A stretch of DNA of 64,000 nucleotides from Aeromonas aquatica. GTDB lineage: Bacteria > Pseudomonadota > Gammaproteobacteria > Enterobacterales > Aeromonadaceae. Below are positions 1 through 11,532 of this stretch, piece by piece. How positions within the stretch are numbered: the stretch's first letter is position 1; every line of letters begins with the position of its first letter. Position numbers and translations under genes: made by a program. The DNA is taken from positions 62,001 to 126,000 of the forward strand of contig NZ_JRGL01000012.1 in NCBI RefSeq assembly GCF_000764655.1, written 5' to 3'. The notes under the pieces are model-generated. The model made no database searches, was not told where the DNA came from, and worked only from the letters and a program-made list of their open reading frames with translations.

Positions 1-624
1 CGTGAGGCGTACCACCGGACGGCGGTCGAGATCGTCGGCGGAAGCCTGACGCACCCGCACATGGCGCACCAGCGGCGCTTCGATCTGGATCTTGTCGTCC
101 ATCTCTTGATGGCTCAGGAAGAAGCGCACCCAGTTCTTGCCGTTGCGCTCGAAGATGGTGATCTCCTGGGCGCTGATGGAGGAGGTGGTGGCACCGGTAT
201 CGACCCGCGCCTGGAAGGCGTCGTTGGCGGCATCCACCCAGATCCACTCGGCTTCACCCACCAGCAGCTTGCCATCGACGGTGTGACCCTGGCTCGGGGC
301 CGCGCACTTCTCTGTCGGGATCACCATGGGCTTGGGTGGCTCGGGTGGCAGGGTAGACAGCTTGCTGTCGACTTTATTCACGGACTCTTTCATGTTGGTG
401 ACATCGGTGTTGAGCTGAACCAGCAGGTGCTGTTGCTGCACATACTGCTTCTGTTGCTGTTCCATGGATGTTTGCAGGCGTTGTTCGCTCAGGGCAATCT
501 CGTTGCGAATCTCGGCCAGCGTCAGGGTCGGAACCGGAGGCGCTTTCTCCATACTGACACACCCGCCGAGACTGAGCAGGGAGAGCAGGGTCATTCCTTT
601 TAATTTGCTTTTCATGTCATTCAT
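1..624 (-). CDS. RimK-associated-type zinc protease (COG4067), lipoprotein, 3' end outside window
   Basis: The first 208 codons are present; the frame is open to the window edge. The predicted start is the ATG at 624, preceded by an AGGAAG ribosome site about 9 bases upstream; a second in-frame ATG lies at 615. The N-terminus is hydrophobic and ends in a lipobox-like LSLGGC (Cys22), so a lipoprotein is likely. A Gln-rich stretch that could be coiled coil follows. Then comes a domain with the retropepsin-like DTGATTSSI motif, typical of the family annotated as ATP-dependent zinc protease (PF05618). The exact substrate is unknown. It lies just downstream of cmoB on the same strand with about 50 bases between, so it may be cotranscribed with cmoAB. 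Confidence 0.75.
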   Translation of the reverse strand, partial: MNDMKSKLKGMTLLSLLSLGGCVSMEKAPPVPTLTLAEIRNEIALSEQRLQTSMEQQQKQYVQQQHLLVQLNTDVTNMKESVNKVDSKLSTLPPEPPKPMVIPTEKCAAPSQGHTVDGKLLVGEAEWIWVDAANDAFQARVDTGATTSSISAQEITIFERNGKNWVRFFLSHQEMDDKIQIEAPLVRHVRVRQASADDLDRRPVVRLT

Positions 625-676
625 TTAACTGTGCTTCCTGGAATTGGGTCAGTGTAACTTCCGCAGGCGCCATCGG

Positions 677-1654
677 CTAGTCTTTGGCCTTCCTGGCGAT
701 CAGTACGGCACGTTTGGGTGCCGGATATCCTTCCACCGTGAGTGCCGGATCTGCGGGGTCCAGGTAGTCACTCAGGGACTCATTAATCATCCAGTCTGTA
801 CGACGCTGTTCGTCGGTACTGGTCATATTCTCATCCACTATGCGCACGTCCTTGAAGCCACAGCGCTCGACCCACAACTTGAGCGCCGCGCTGGAGGGAA
901 TGAACCAGACGTTGCGCATCTTGCCGTAACGGTCGGTGGGCACCAGCACCTCGTTCACGCCGCCGTCGACCACCAGGGTCTCCAGCACCAGCTCGCCATC
1001 GTCCTTGAGCTGGTTGCGCAGCTGCTCGATGTGCTCGATGGGGGACTTGCGGTGATAGAGCACCCCCATGGAGAAGACGGTGTCAAAGGCCCGCAGCTCG
1101 GGCAGCTCCTGAATGCCGAGCGGCAACAGGTGGGCGCGCTGATCGCCTCCGGCGAAATGACGGATGGCCTCGAACTGGCACAGGAACAATGGGCTGGGAT
1201 CGATGCCGACCGCGAGTTTGGCGCCGGCGCCAACCATGCGCCACAGGTGGTAGCCACTGCCACAGCCGACGTCCAGCACATAGCGCCCCGCGAGCGGGCT
1301 GATGTGGGGCAGTACCCGATCCCACTTCCAGTCGGAGCGCCACTCGGTGTCGATGTGGATGCCGTGGACGTGGAAGGGGCCCTTGCGCCAGGGCATGAAC
1401 TGGCGCAGCAGGCTCTCGGTCTTCTTGCGTTCCCCCTCACCGAGGCTGTCGGCACTGCCGATCTCGACCCGATCGACCAGCTCGACCTGGCCGGGGACAA
1501 TGCTCGGCAGCTTGTTGAGGGCACGGTTCCAGCGCGGCAGATCCCCGTGCAGGTTGTCATGTTGCCAGGCGTGCAGCTGGGCGGGCAGGGTGTGCAGCCA
1601 GTGGCTCAGCCGGTTCTTGGCGATCAGTTGGTAAAAATTGGCGAAGTCGATCAT
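677..1654 (-). CDS. cmoB: tRNA U34 carboxymethyltransferase CmoB
   Basis: The 325-residue product matches CmoB in length and sequence. CmoB transfers the carboxymethyl group of carboxy-SAM to 5-hydroxyuridine at the wobble position, giving cmo5U in tRNAs that read four-codon boxes. The Rossmann methyltransferase motif [11 protein letters not shown] is near residue 126, after the conserved N-terminal segment containing FMPWRKGPF. The start is the ATG at 1654, three bases after the cmoA stop, so the two genes are almost certainly one transcript and translationally coupled. This is the usual cmoA-cmoB pairing, and CmoA makes the CmoB cofactor. Confidence 0.96.
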   Translation of the reverse strand: MIDFANFYQLIAKNRLSHWLHTLPAQLHAWQHDNLHGDLPRWNRALNKLPSIVPGQVELVDRVEIGSADSLGEGERKKTESLLRQFMPWRKGPFHVHGIHIDTEWRSDWKWDRVLPHISPLAGRYVLDVGCGSGYHLWRMVGAGAKLAVGIDPSPLFLCQFEAIRHFAGGDQRAHLLPLGIQELPELRAFDTVFSMGVLYHRKSPIEHIEQLRNQLKDDGELVLETLVVDGGVNEVLVPTDRYGKMRNVWFIPSSAALKLWVERCGFKDVRIVDENMTSTDEQRRTDWMINESLSDYLDPADPALTVEGYPAPKRAVLIARKAKD

Positions 1655-1657
1655 GGC

Positions 1658-2781
<1,124 letters not shown>

Positions 2782-3630
2782 CTAAAAGTTCAGCAGGCCT
2801 TGGTGCGCGCGATCGTTTTCCCCCGGCCAGGGGGCCATTTGGTGGCCGAGCAGACGGCTCACCTGGCGGGCCAGTTCCGGTGCCTGCACGTTGTCGGCGC
2901 TATGAATGAAGAGGTAGAGATCCTTGCCCTCGGCCAGCCACTGTTGCCAGTGAGGCAGCCAAGGGGGAAGGAAGGGGTGATTGTCCTCGGGGTGTGGAAG
3001 CCCGATAAGGCGCACCACGGGGGCATTGGCTGTGGCGAGCAGGTGCACCGGCAGCCTGGGTTTCTTGCCCTGGGCGTCAATCATGGCGGCCGTGGTGGCC
3101 TGCACCGAGAACAGCGGCCGGCTGTCGAGCATGATGCGGTTGACACCCCGCTCCATCAGCAGCCGATTGAGGGCACGCTCCACCTCGCCCTTGGCGAAGA
3201 AATCGGGGTGACGCACCTCGAGGGCATAGGTGAACTCCCTGGGCAGGCGCTCGAAAAAGGCGGCAAGGCGCGGCAAGCCGGCGGGGCCGAAGCGGGCGGG
3301 CAACTGCAACTTGAGCAGCCCCAGCTTGTCGTGCAGCGGGCCGAGCAGGCGGATGAAGTTCGTCACCTGCTTGTCGGCACTCACCAGGTCGCTCTGGTGG
3401 CTGATGGTCTGCGGGAACTTGAAGCTGAAGCGAAAGTGGGCGGGCACCGCATCGGCCCAGCGCTGCACCGTTTCCGGGGTGGGGGAGGCGTAGAAGGTGG
3501 TATTGCCTTCCACCGTGTTGAACACCTCGGCATAGTGGGCGAGGTGGTCGGCGGGCTTGGCATTGACTCCCAACAGCTGACCGGGCCAGGCCGAATGTGA
3601 CCACTGCGGCAGACCCAAATAGAGGCTCAT
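2782..3630 (-). CDS. yecE: DUF72 protein YecE
   Basis: The 282-residue product matches the DUF72/YecE family, a TIM-barrel-like fold without an established biochemical role. Characteristic features are the N-terminal GLPQWSH segment, the YAEVFNTVEGNTTFYASP block near residue 35 and FRFSFKFPQTISH near residue 68. In E. coli, yecE also lies near aspS and cmoAB, so the neighbourhood is conserved. It is transcribed away from aspS, and the roughly 440 bases between them hold the aspS promoter and leader. Confidence 0.88.
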   Translation of the reverse strand: MSLYLGLPQWSHSAWPGQLLGVNAKPADHLAHYAEVFNTVEGNTTFYASPTPETVQRWADAVPAHFRFSFKFPQTISHQSDLVSADKQVTNFIRLLGPLHDKLGLLKLQLPARFGPAGLPRLAAFFERLPREFTYALEVRHPDFFAKGEVERALNRLLMERGVNRIMLDSRPLFSVQATTAAMIDAQGKKPRLPVHLLATANAPVVRLIGLPHPEDNHPFLPPWLPHWQQWLAEGKDLYLFIHSADNVQAPELARQVSRLLGHQMAPWPGENDRAHQGLLNF

Positions 3631-3718
3631 TACGGCTCCTGTCGGCGGATTTATCTTGTTTTGCTCTGCTTTTTGCGCCAGGACAAGAAAAAACAGGGCA
3701 AAGGAGGCTGCGGGCTAT

Positions 3719-3748
3719 TTTACCCAAATAGGGGTTTTCCTCTATAAT
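3719..3748 (+). promoter_or_regulatory. Predicted sigma-70 promoter of aspS
   Basis: A perfect TATAAT is at 3743-3748, with a TTTACC-like -35 at 3719-3724 (18-base spacer). Transcription would start near 3755, giving a leader of about 320 bases before the aspS ATG at 4073. Confidence 0.6.
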
Positions 3749-3754
3749 GCCAAC

Positions 3755-4072
3755 CCTTTTGTTTGCCAATTTGTTGTGCCTCATGGGGTCGTGCGCCTAT
3801 GGTGGCGACGATGGCGGCCATGAACTGGCTAAACAACGATGCTTGCCGATGTCCTCGCTCCGGCTCTTTGGCCCCTTACCGGTCACGCAGGGCGAGCCAA
3901 CATGGGTGGCAAATCGTGGCGGCAAGCCTCCGGCTCAGAGGAGCCAGAGGGTACGAGATTGATTTCAAACCGGGTAAGAAGCAGGATCTGGCCAGCTGTG
4001 AGACAGGCGGTGCTTGCCAGTCGTGCCCGGCGACCCAAAACCGTCTCTCTACCATTTCGAAGGAAGAAGTCC
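3755..4072 (+). promoter_or_regulatory. Long untranslated leader of aspS
   Basis: About 320 bases lie between the predicted transcription start and the aspS start codon. The segment is G+C rich with small hairpins, for example GGCTC-AGAG-GAGCC near 3932-3946. I see no terminator followed by a T-run and no T-box motif. The aspS frame is open upstream to 3839, but that part does not resemble AspRS, so it is treated as non-coding. Whether the leader regulates aspS cannot be told from sequence alone. Confidence 0.45.
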
Positions 4073-5851
<1,779 letters not shown>

Positions 5852-5921
5852 GAACATGCTTAAGACCGGGTCGCTGCGCGGCCCGTATCCCATTGATTTA
5901 AAATTATAACGGAGAGTTTTT

Positions 5922-6662
5922 ATGGCAGGTCACAGCAAATGGGCCAACATCAAACACCGCAAGGCGGCGCAAGACGCCAAGCGTGGCAAGATCTTCACCA
6001 AGTTGATCCGCGAGATCACCACCTCAGCCCGGATCGGTGACGCGGATCCGGCCAACAACCCGCGCCTGCGCGCGGCGGTGACCGCCGCCCTGACCAGCAA
6101 CATGACCCGCGAAACCATCAACCGCGCCATCCAGCGTGGCGCCGGTGGTGGCGATGGCGAGCAGCTCGAGACCATCGTCTATGAAGGCTATGGCCCGGCG
6201 GGCTCCGCCGTGATGGTGGAGTGCCTGACCGACAACCGTAACCGTACCGTGGCCGAAGTGCGTCATGCCTTCAGCAAGAGCGGCGGCAACCTGGGCACCG
6301 ACGGTTCCGTGGCCTACCTGTTCAGCAAGAAAGGGCTGCTGACCTTCGTCGGCGTGGATGAAGATGCGCTGATGGATGCGGCGCTGGAAGCCGGTGCCGA
6401 TGACGTGGTCACCGAAGAGGATGGCTCCATCGAGGTCTACACCACCCCGAACGATTTCGGTACCGTGCTGGACGCGCTGGAAGCCGCTGGCTTCAAGCCC
6501 GAGAACGCCGAAGTGACCATGATCCCGTCCACCGAAGCCGAGCTGGATGCAGAGACTGCCCCCAAGCTGATGCGTCTCATCGACATGCTCGAAGACCTGG
6601 ACGACGTGCAGGAGGTGTATCACAACGGCTCCATCTCCGACGAAGTTGCGGCAACGCTCTAA
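5922..6662 (+). CDS. yebC: YebC/PmpR family protein
   Basis: The 246-residue product starts with the family signature [18 protein letters not shown]. The family is known both as a DNA-binding transcriptional regulator group and, more recently, as factors that ease ribosome stalling at proline-rich stretches. I cannot say which role dominates here. The gene follows aspS, as in E. coli, with a GGAGAG ribosome site. Unlike the E. coli order, ruvC does not follow: a strong terminator closes the unit at 6723-6749. Confidence 0.93.
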   Translation: MAGHSKWANIKHRKAAQDAKRGKIFTKLIREITTSARIGDADPANNPRLRAAVTAALTSNMTRETINRAIQRGAGGGDGEQLETIVYEGYGPAGSAVMVECLTDNRNRTVAEVRHAFSKSGGNLGTDGSVAYLFSKKGLLTFVGVDEDALMDAALEAGADDVVTEEDGSIEVYTTPNDFGTVLDALEAAGFKPENAEVTMIPSTEAELDAETAPKLMRLIDMLEDLDDVQEVYHNGSISDEVAATL

Positions 6663-6722
6663 GTCAGGAGCGCATGCAGGCGCGGATCCCTGTGATGCAC
6701 TGAGTCCGTAACACGAATGCAA

Positions 6723-6749
6723 ACGGCAGCCTTGGGCTGCCGTTTTTTT
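6723..6749 (+). terminator. Rho-independent terminator after yebC
   Basis: The stem ACGGCAGCC/GGCTGCCGT with a short loop is followed by seven T residues. Confidence 0.9.
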
Positions 6750-6810
6750 ATGTTTTATTTTTGTCTTGAAAGTGTCATTGGGATTCAATCTATTCCTTTT
6801 TTGGTCATCT

Positions 6811-6827
6811 CTTAATTCCCGCTTAAG
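6811..6827 (+). promoter_or_regulatory. PmrA box upstream of eptA
   Basis: The sequence CTTAAT-N5-CTTAAG matches the PmrA/BasR consensus of two YTTAAK half-sites spaced by five bases. Ten bases after it is a -10-like TATGCT (6838-6843), so the second half-site sits where a -35 would be, as in PmrA-activated promoters. eptA starts at 6972. Control by PmrAB is inferred from the motif. Confidence 0.75.
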
Positions 6828-6837
6828 TTTGCCTTCC

Positions 6838-6843
6838 TATGCT
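6838..6843 (+). promoter_or_regulatory. Predicted -10 element of eptA
   Basis: TATGCT lies 10 bases after the PmrA box. There is no good -35, which fits an activator-dependent promoter. The leader to the ATG at 6972 would be about 120 bases. Confidence 0.5.
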
Positions 6844-6971
6844 CACTCTGTATCCGGGCCGCTGTGCCCATCACCTTTCGTTTGCTCGGGATGAGAGACA
6901 GGTGACTGGGATGCCCAAAACTGAGCCCCCATGCAGGGCCTCAAGATCTACTGGCTTGTCGGAGTATTGTT

Positions 6972-8591
6972 ATGCGTCTCACTCTGGGAGTGATGAAGGT
7001 CAATCTGTTGCTGGTGCTGTTGTTTGCACTGGTCTTCAACTGGCCCATCTTCCTGCACTTTTACCGTATTCTCACGGCCCTTGAGCACGTCAAGGCGGGC
7101 TTTGCCCTCTCGATCCCCTTCGTGCTGATGGCGGCGCTCAATGCGGTCTTCCTGCCATTCACCTTCAAGTATCTGCTCAAGCCGTTCTTCATCCTCTTGA
7201 TCATGACCGGCTCCATCGCCAGCTACGCCATGCTGAAATACGGCATCATCTTCGACGTGGGTATGGTGCAGAACATCATCGAGACCAACAGCGGGGAGGC
7301 GACCTCCTACCTCAATGGCTCTGTCATGCTCTGGTTCCTGCTGACCGCGGTGCTGCCGGTGCTGTGCCTGTTGGCGATCAAGATTGAATACCCGAGTTCC
7401 TGGCTCAAGGGGCTTGGCCTGCGCCTCGGGGGCATCGCCCTCTCCTTGCTGTTCCTGGTGGGGGTCGCCGCTCTCTATTATCAGGATTACGCCTCGGTCG
7501 GTCGCAACAACCACAGCATCGTCAAAGAGATAGTGCCTGCCAACTATGTGCGCGGCGTCTATCGCTACGCCCGGGACATCGTCTTCGCGACGCCCATCCC
7601 TTACGAGCCGATCGGTACCGATGCCAAGGTGGTGAGCAAGAGCGACAAACCGACCCTGATGTTTCTGGTGGTCGGCGAGACGGCGCGCAGCAAGAACTAC
7701 TCTCTCAACGGCTACAAGAAAGAGACCAACGGCTTTACCAGCAAGGAGCAGGAGCTGGTCTCCTTCAAGGATGTGCGCTCCTGTGGCACCGCCACGGCGG
7801 TCTCGGTGCCCTGCATGTTCTCCAACCTGACTCGCCATGAATACGATGAGACCCTGGCCAAGTCACGGGACGGTCTGCTGGACGTGCTCCAGCACGCCGG
7901 TGTCTCCGTGCTGTGGAAGGAGAACGACGGCGGCTGCAAGGGGGTGTGCAACAACGTGCCCACCATCGAGGTCGAGCCCAAGCAGTTCCCTCAATATTGC
8001 GAGGGGGACTCCTGCTATGACGAGGTGCTGTTGCAGGGGCTGGATCAGCAAATTACCGACATGAAGAGCGGTAACAAGGTGGTGGCCTTCCACCTGATGG
8101 GCAGCCACGGTCCGACCTATTACCGCCGCTACCCGACAGAGGATCGCTTCTTTACCCCCGACTGCCCGCGCAGCGACATCGAGAACTGCAGCAACGAGGA
8201 GCTGGTCAACACCTATGACAACACTATCCGCTACACCGACAAGGTGCTGTCCCAGCTCATCGAGAAGCTCAAGACCCTGGAGAGCCAGTACAACGTGGGG
8301 CTGGTCTATCTGTCGGATCACGGCGAATCCTTAGGGGCCATGGGGCTCTATCTGCACGGCACCCCCTACAAGTTCGCGCCGGATGATCAGACCCGGGTGC
8401 CGTTGCTGACCTGGTTCTCCCCCCAGTTGCAAAGCGACCGTCAACTGAACCAGGATTGCCTGCGTCAGGAGGCGGGCAGCAAGCGCTTCTCTCACGACAA
8501 CCTGTTCCACTCCATGCTCGGCATCATGGATGTGCAGACCAAGGTGTACGACGGAGCGCTGGATATGTTCAAACCCTGCCGCGGGGGTTGA
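6972..8591 (+). CDS. eptA: Lipid A phosphoethanolamine transferase, EptA/MCR-3-like
   Basis: The 539-residue inner-membrane enzyme transfers phosphoethanolamine to lipid A, which lowers envelope negative charge and can reduce binding of cationic peptides such as polymyxins. Five N-terminal membrane segments (about residues 10-170) precede a periplasmic sulfatase-like domain. Expected catalytic features are present: Glu236 in VVGETAR, nucleophile Thr275 in CGTATAVSVPC, and DHGESLG plus HGTPY near the C-terminus. Blocks such as YYQDYASVGRNN, EIVPANYV and APDDQTRVP closely recall the MCR-3 group. No insertion sequence flanks it, so it appears to be a resident gene. The promoter has a PmrA box. 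The last 99 bases of the gene are repeated twice more downstream. Confidence 0.93.
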   Translation: MRLTLGVMKVNLLLVLLFALVFNWPIFLHFYRILTALEHVKAGFALSIPFVLMAALNAVFLPFTFKYLLKPFFILLIMTGSIASYAMLKYGIIFDVGMVQNIIETNSGEATSYLNGSVMLWFLLTAVLPVLCLLAIKIEYPSSWLKGLGLRLGGIALSLLFLVGVAALYYQDYASVGRNNHSIVKEIVPANYVRGVYRYARDIVFATPIPYEPIGTDAKVVSKSDKPTLMFLVVGETARSKNYSLNGYKKETNGFTSKEQELVSFKDVRSCGTATAVSVPCMFSNLTRHEYDETLAKSRDGLLDVLQHAGVSVLWKENDGGCKGVCNNVPTIEVEPKQFPQYCEGDSCYDEVLLQGLDQQITDMKSGNKVVAFHLMGSHGPTYYRRYPTEDRFFTPDCPRSDIENCSNEELVNTYDNTIRYTDKVLSQLIEKLKTLESQYNVGLVYLSDHGESLGAMGLYLHGTPYKFAPDDQTRVPLLTWFSPQLQSDRQLNQDCLRQEAGSKRFSHDNLFHSMLGIMDVQTKVYDGALDMFKPCRGG

Positions 8592-8827
8592 GTCTGAGCT
8601 GCCCCCACGACAACCTGTTCCACCCTGTGTCTGGGGATCATGGATGTGCAGACCAAGGTGTACGACGGAGCGCTGGATATGTTCAAACCCTGCCGCGGGG
8701 GTTGAGTCTGAGCTGCTCCCACGACAACCTGTTCCACCCTGTGTCTGGGGATCATGGATGTGCAGACCAAGGTGTACGACGGAGCGCTGGATATGTTCAA
8801 ACCCTGCCGCGGGGGTTGAGTCTGAGC
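8493..8827 (+). repeat. Three tandem copies of the eptA 3' end
   Basis: Copy 1 (8493-8605) is the true end of eptA with its stop codon. Copies 2 (8606-8719) and 3 (8720 to about 8827) repeat about 113-114 bases, including the stop and a few bases beyond. About 75 bases from the ATGGATGTG block to the stop are identical in all three. Copies 2 and 3 share a different, one-base-longer segment just after CAACCTGTTCCAC, so they would be out of frame relative to the parent gene. The eptA terminator follows the third copy. Confidence 0.95.
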
Positions 8828-8842
8828 GGGTATCCACAGATA

Positions 8843-8874
8843 AAAATGGCAGCCGATGGGCTGCCATTTTTATT
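8843..8874 (+). terminator. Rho-independent terminator after the eptA repeats
   Basis: The stem AAAATGGCAGCC/GGCTGCCATTTT with a GATG loop is followed by a T-rich tail. Confidence 0.85.
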
Positions 8875-9110
8875 GGAAGAAGGAAGCTGGGATTTTTCCG
8901 TCCTGATGACTCGCAAGCCTGATAAGTAGCAGTCGAACCGGGTTGATAAGCGTGCGGCCTTTGGGTCTATGGACCCGATAAGATACACGGCAACCAGGAG
9001 GCGGTGATTTTGTTGTCGGGAGACAAGAGGGGAGGGCGTTTGTTGGTACCTGATGAGATGATTTGACCATTAAATCAACATCTGAAAGACACTTCATGAT
9101 GTTAAACAGT

Positions 9111-9136
9111 AAAAAGACAGCCTAGGCTGCCTTTTT
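9111..9136. terminator. Bidirectional terminator, mainly for nagBAC
   Basis: AAAAAGACAGCC pairs with GGCTGCCTTTTT around a TA centre. T-runs on both strands would serve nagC on the minus strand and read-through from eptA on the plus strand. Confidence 0.7.
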
Positions 9137-9158
9137 CATTGGGTCGGAAAGGAGAAAA

Positions 9159-10373
9159 CTACTTCTGCTCCATGATGATCTGCAACAGATCCCCTTCCAG
9201 CAGGGAGCGCTTGACCAGGGCGAAGCCGCCGATGGTGGGCTGGTTCTGGAAGCGTGCCTTCACGATGGGCAGGCCACGGTGGAAGCTCGGCAGGGATTGA
9301 TGCTCGACGCAGCGACGGATGGCCGGGATCAGGATCTCTTCCGCGGCGGTGATTTCACCCGCGATCAGCACCTTCTGCGGGTTGAACAGGTTGACCGTGA
9401 TGGCGATGGCCCGGCCCAGATGTTCTCCCACGTTCTCGATCACGCTGCGAGCGAGTTCGTCTCCCGCCACGGCGGCCTTGCACACCTCCTGAATGGTGAT
9501 GTGCTTCTCCTGCAAGCTGCTCAGATGGCCACGGCTGATGAGCTCCTTGACCTTGTCGACAATGGCCTCGTTGGAGGCGATGGTCTCCAGGCAGCCGAAG
9601 TTGCCGCAGTGGCAGCGTTTGCCGAGCGGCTCGACCTGGATGTGGCCTATCTCGCCGACGTTGCGGTTCTGACCGAGGAACACCTTGCCCTTGGTGATGA
9701 TGCCGGAGCCGGTGCCCTGATGCACGCTCACCAGAATGGAGTCCATGCAGTCACGGGACTCGCCGAAGAAGTGTTCGGCCAGTGCCAGAGAGCGGGTGTC
9801 GTTGCCCACGTAGCAGGGCAGGTTGAAATGGTGCTCCAGCAGCTTGGCCAGGCCTAAGTTGCGGATCTGGTAGGTCGGGGTGTAGATGACCATGCCGGAT
9901 TCCGGATTGACCAGACCCGGCATGGTGAGCGCGACACTGATGAGGTTGCGGCTGCGCTCGCGATTGGCATCGATGAAGGCGCCAATTTCCCGCAGCAGCA
10001 TGTCGACCACGGGTTGCTGCTCGATCTCGGTCACCTCGGTGATGTGCTGATCGAGCTCCTTGCCGTCGAGATCATAGAGACTCAGCTGCAGGTAACCGCG
10101 GCCAAGCTTGGCAGAGACAAACTGAAAGCGATGCTTGATGGTGGTCAGGGAGATGGCGCGCCGCCCACCGGTCGAGGCCTGCGGCGAGGTCTCCCTGATC
10201 AGCCCATGCTCGATCAGTTGCCGGGTGATCTTGGTCACGCTGGCCGGGGCCAGCTGACTCAGTTCGGCAATCTTGACGCGAGAGATGGGCCCTTGCAGGT
10301 CAATGAGCCGATACACGACCGCACTGTTCACCTGCTTGATAAGATCTACGTTTGCTATTTGTCCGCCAGTCAT
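9159..10373 (-). CDS. nagC: N-acetylglucosamine repressor NagC (ROK family)
   Basis: The 404-residue transcription factor represses nag genes and is relieved by GlcNAc-6-phosphate. An N-terminal winged helix-turn-helix (SQLAPASVTKITRQLIEHGLI, about residues 39-59) is followed by a ROK sugar-kinase-like domain. The zinc motif is present: His244 and Cys254, Cys256 and Cys261 in CHCGNFGC. The start is the ATG at 10373 (MTGGQIANVDLIKQ), matching E. coli NagC; the frame continues upstream over the nagA end without similarity. The nagA stop is only four bases away, so nagB-nagA-nagC is one operon. Its operators are probably the two sites in the nagB-nagE region. Confidence 0.95.
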   Translation of the reverse strand: MTGGQIANVDLIKQVNSAVVYRLIDLQGPISRVKIAELSQLAPASVTKITRQLIEHGLIRETSPQASTGGRRAISLTTIKHRFQFVSAKLGRGYLQLSLYDLDGKELDQHITEVTEIEQQPVVDMLLREIGAFIDANRERSRNLISVALTMPGLVNPESGMVIYTPTYQIRNLGLAKLLEHHFNLPCYVGNDTRSLALAEHFFGESRDCMDSILVSVHQGTGSGIITKGKVFLGQNRNVGEIGHIQVEPLGKRCHCGNFGCLETIASNEAIVDKVKELISRGHLSSLQEKHITIQEVCKAAVAGDELARSVIENVGEHLGRAIAITVNLFNPQKVLIAGEITAAEEILIPAIRRCVEHQSLPSFHRGLPIVKARFQNQPTIGGFALVKRSLLEGDLLQIIMEQK

Positions 10374-10377
10374 AGTG

Positions 10378-11523
10378 TCACTGTTGTGTGTAGTGTCCGT
10401 TAACCACGGTCCCGCAGACCGTGAAGGCCTGATCAAAGACGGTGAGGTTGGCAATTTTTCCGACCTGGATACTACCGAGACGTGAGTCCCATCCAATGGC
10501 GCGAGCGGGGTAAAGGGTGGCCATTCTCAGTGCTTCATCGAGCGGTAATCCGACCTGTTTGACCAGATTCTCCACCCCTTCAATCATGGTGAGGGCGGAA
10601 CCGCCGAGTGTACCATTCTCATCGACGCACTGACCATCGCGGAAATAGACGGTTGCGCCACAAAAATCAAACTTCTCAAAGCCTTCCGGCGCTCCGGCCG
10701 CGGCGGTGGCATCAGTGACCAGCACCAGTCGCTCGCCAAGGATCTTGTGCGCCAGGCGGACGGTGGCCCAGTGCACGTGATGGCCATCGACGATGATGCC
10801 GGCATGGACATCCTTGCGATCATAGATGGCACCGACCACCCCGGGTTCGCGCCCGTTCAGGGTCGGCGTCATGGCATTGTAGAGGTGGGTGGCGAAGCGG
10901 ATGCCGTCATCAAACCCGGCCATGGCCTGCTCATAGCTGGCGGCGGTGTGACCGGCGGAGACCAGGATCCCCGCCTCGACCAGGCGATGGATGTGCTCCG
11001 GCTTGTTGCGCTCCGGTGCCAGGGTGATCTTGGCGATGGCATCGCTGTTGTCACAGAAGAAGTCGATCATCTCGTCGGCCGGCTGGCGGATCTGCGCGGC
11101 CGGGTGGATGCCCTTGCGCTTGAGGTTGGTATAAGGCCCTTCCAGATGGACACCGAGCACCTCGTTGGGGTGGGCGGCCATATGGTCGCGGGTGACCGCC
11201 ACCGCCTGCTTCATGTCCGCATCCGGACTGGTGATCAGGGTCGGCAGGAAGCTGGTGGTACCGGACTTCAGGTTGGCCGCCTGCATGATGGCCAGGGTCT
11301 CGGTGGTGATGTGACCATTGAACATGACGCCACCGCAGCCGTTGAGCTGGACGTCGATGAAGCCGGCGCTCAGGTTGGCGCCGTGCAGATCATGTCGTTC
11401 GACTCCGGCAGGCAGTTCGGCCTCGCGTACGATGGCGACAATGCTGTCGCCCTCGATCAGTACACCGTGGCCGGTCAGCACGCAGCTGCCGGTATAGATA
11501 GTGCAATTAGTCAGTGCGTACAT
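10378..11523 (-). CDS. nagA: N-acetylglucosamine-6-phosphate deacetylase
   Basis: The 381-residue cytoplasmic amidohydrolase (382 in E. coli) removes acetate from GlcNAc-6-P to give glucosamine-6-P for NagB. Family hallmarks are the substrate loop [11 protein letters not shown], the metal ligand Glu in LGVHLEGPY, His in SAGHTAA and HLYNAM, and the catalytic Asp in [10 protein letters not shown]. The start ATG at 11523 lies nine bases after the nagB stop. The product also makes the NagC inducer level depend on flux, since it consumes GlcNAc-6-P. Confidence 0.96.
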   Translation of the reverse strand: MYALTNCTIYTGSCVLTGHGVLIEGDSIVAIVREAELPAGVERHDLHGANLSAGFIDVQLNGCGGVMFNGHITTETLAIMQAANLKSGTTSFLPTLITSPDADMKQAVAVTRDHMAAHPNEVLGVHLEGPYTNLKRKGIHPAAQIRQPADEMIDFFCDNSDAIAKITLAPERNKPEHIHRLVEAGILVSAGHTAASYEQAMAGFDDGIRFATHLYNAMTPTLNGREPGVVGAIYDRKDVHAGIIVDGHHVHWATVRLAHKILGERLVLVTDATAAAGAPEGFEKFDFCGATVYFRDGQCVDENGTLGGSALTMIEGVENLVKQVGLPLDEALRMATLYPARAIGWDSRLGSIQVGKIANLTVFDQAFTVCGTVVNGHYTQQ

Positions 11524-11532
11524 TGCGGCTCC

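Larger units (their letters stand above)
8592..9158. other. Intergenic region between eptA and nagC
   Basis: This 567-base region holds the two extra copies of the eptA 3' end (to about 8827), the eptA terminator (8843-8874) and a convergent terminator near nagC (9111-9136). Between about 8880 and 9110 I find no gene. There is one small inverted repeat (TGATTT/AAATCA near 9058-9077) of unknown meaning. Confidence 0.6.

Noticed and set aside
6972-8591. Recently acquired mobile mcr gene
   Set aside because: No insertion sequence, transposon end or composition change flanks it, and it has a native-looking PmrA-type promoter.
8493-8827. CRISPR array
   Set aside because: There are only three contiguous 113-114-base copies of a gene end, with no spacers and no cas genes.
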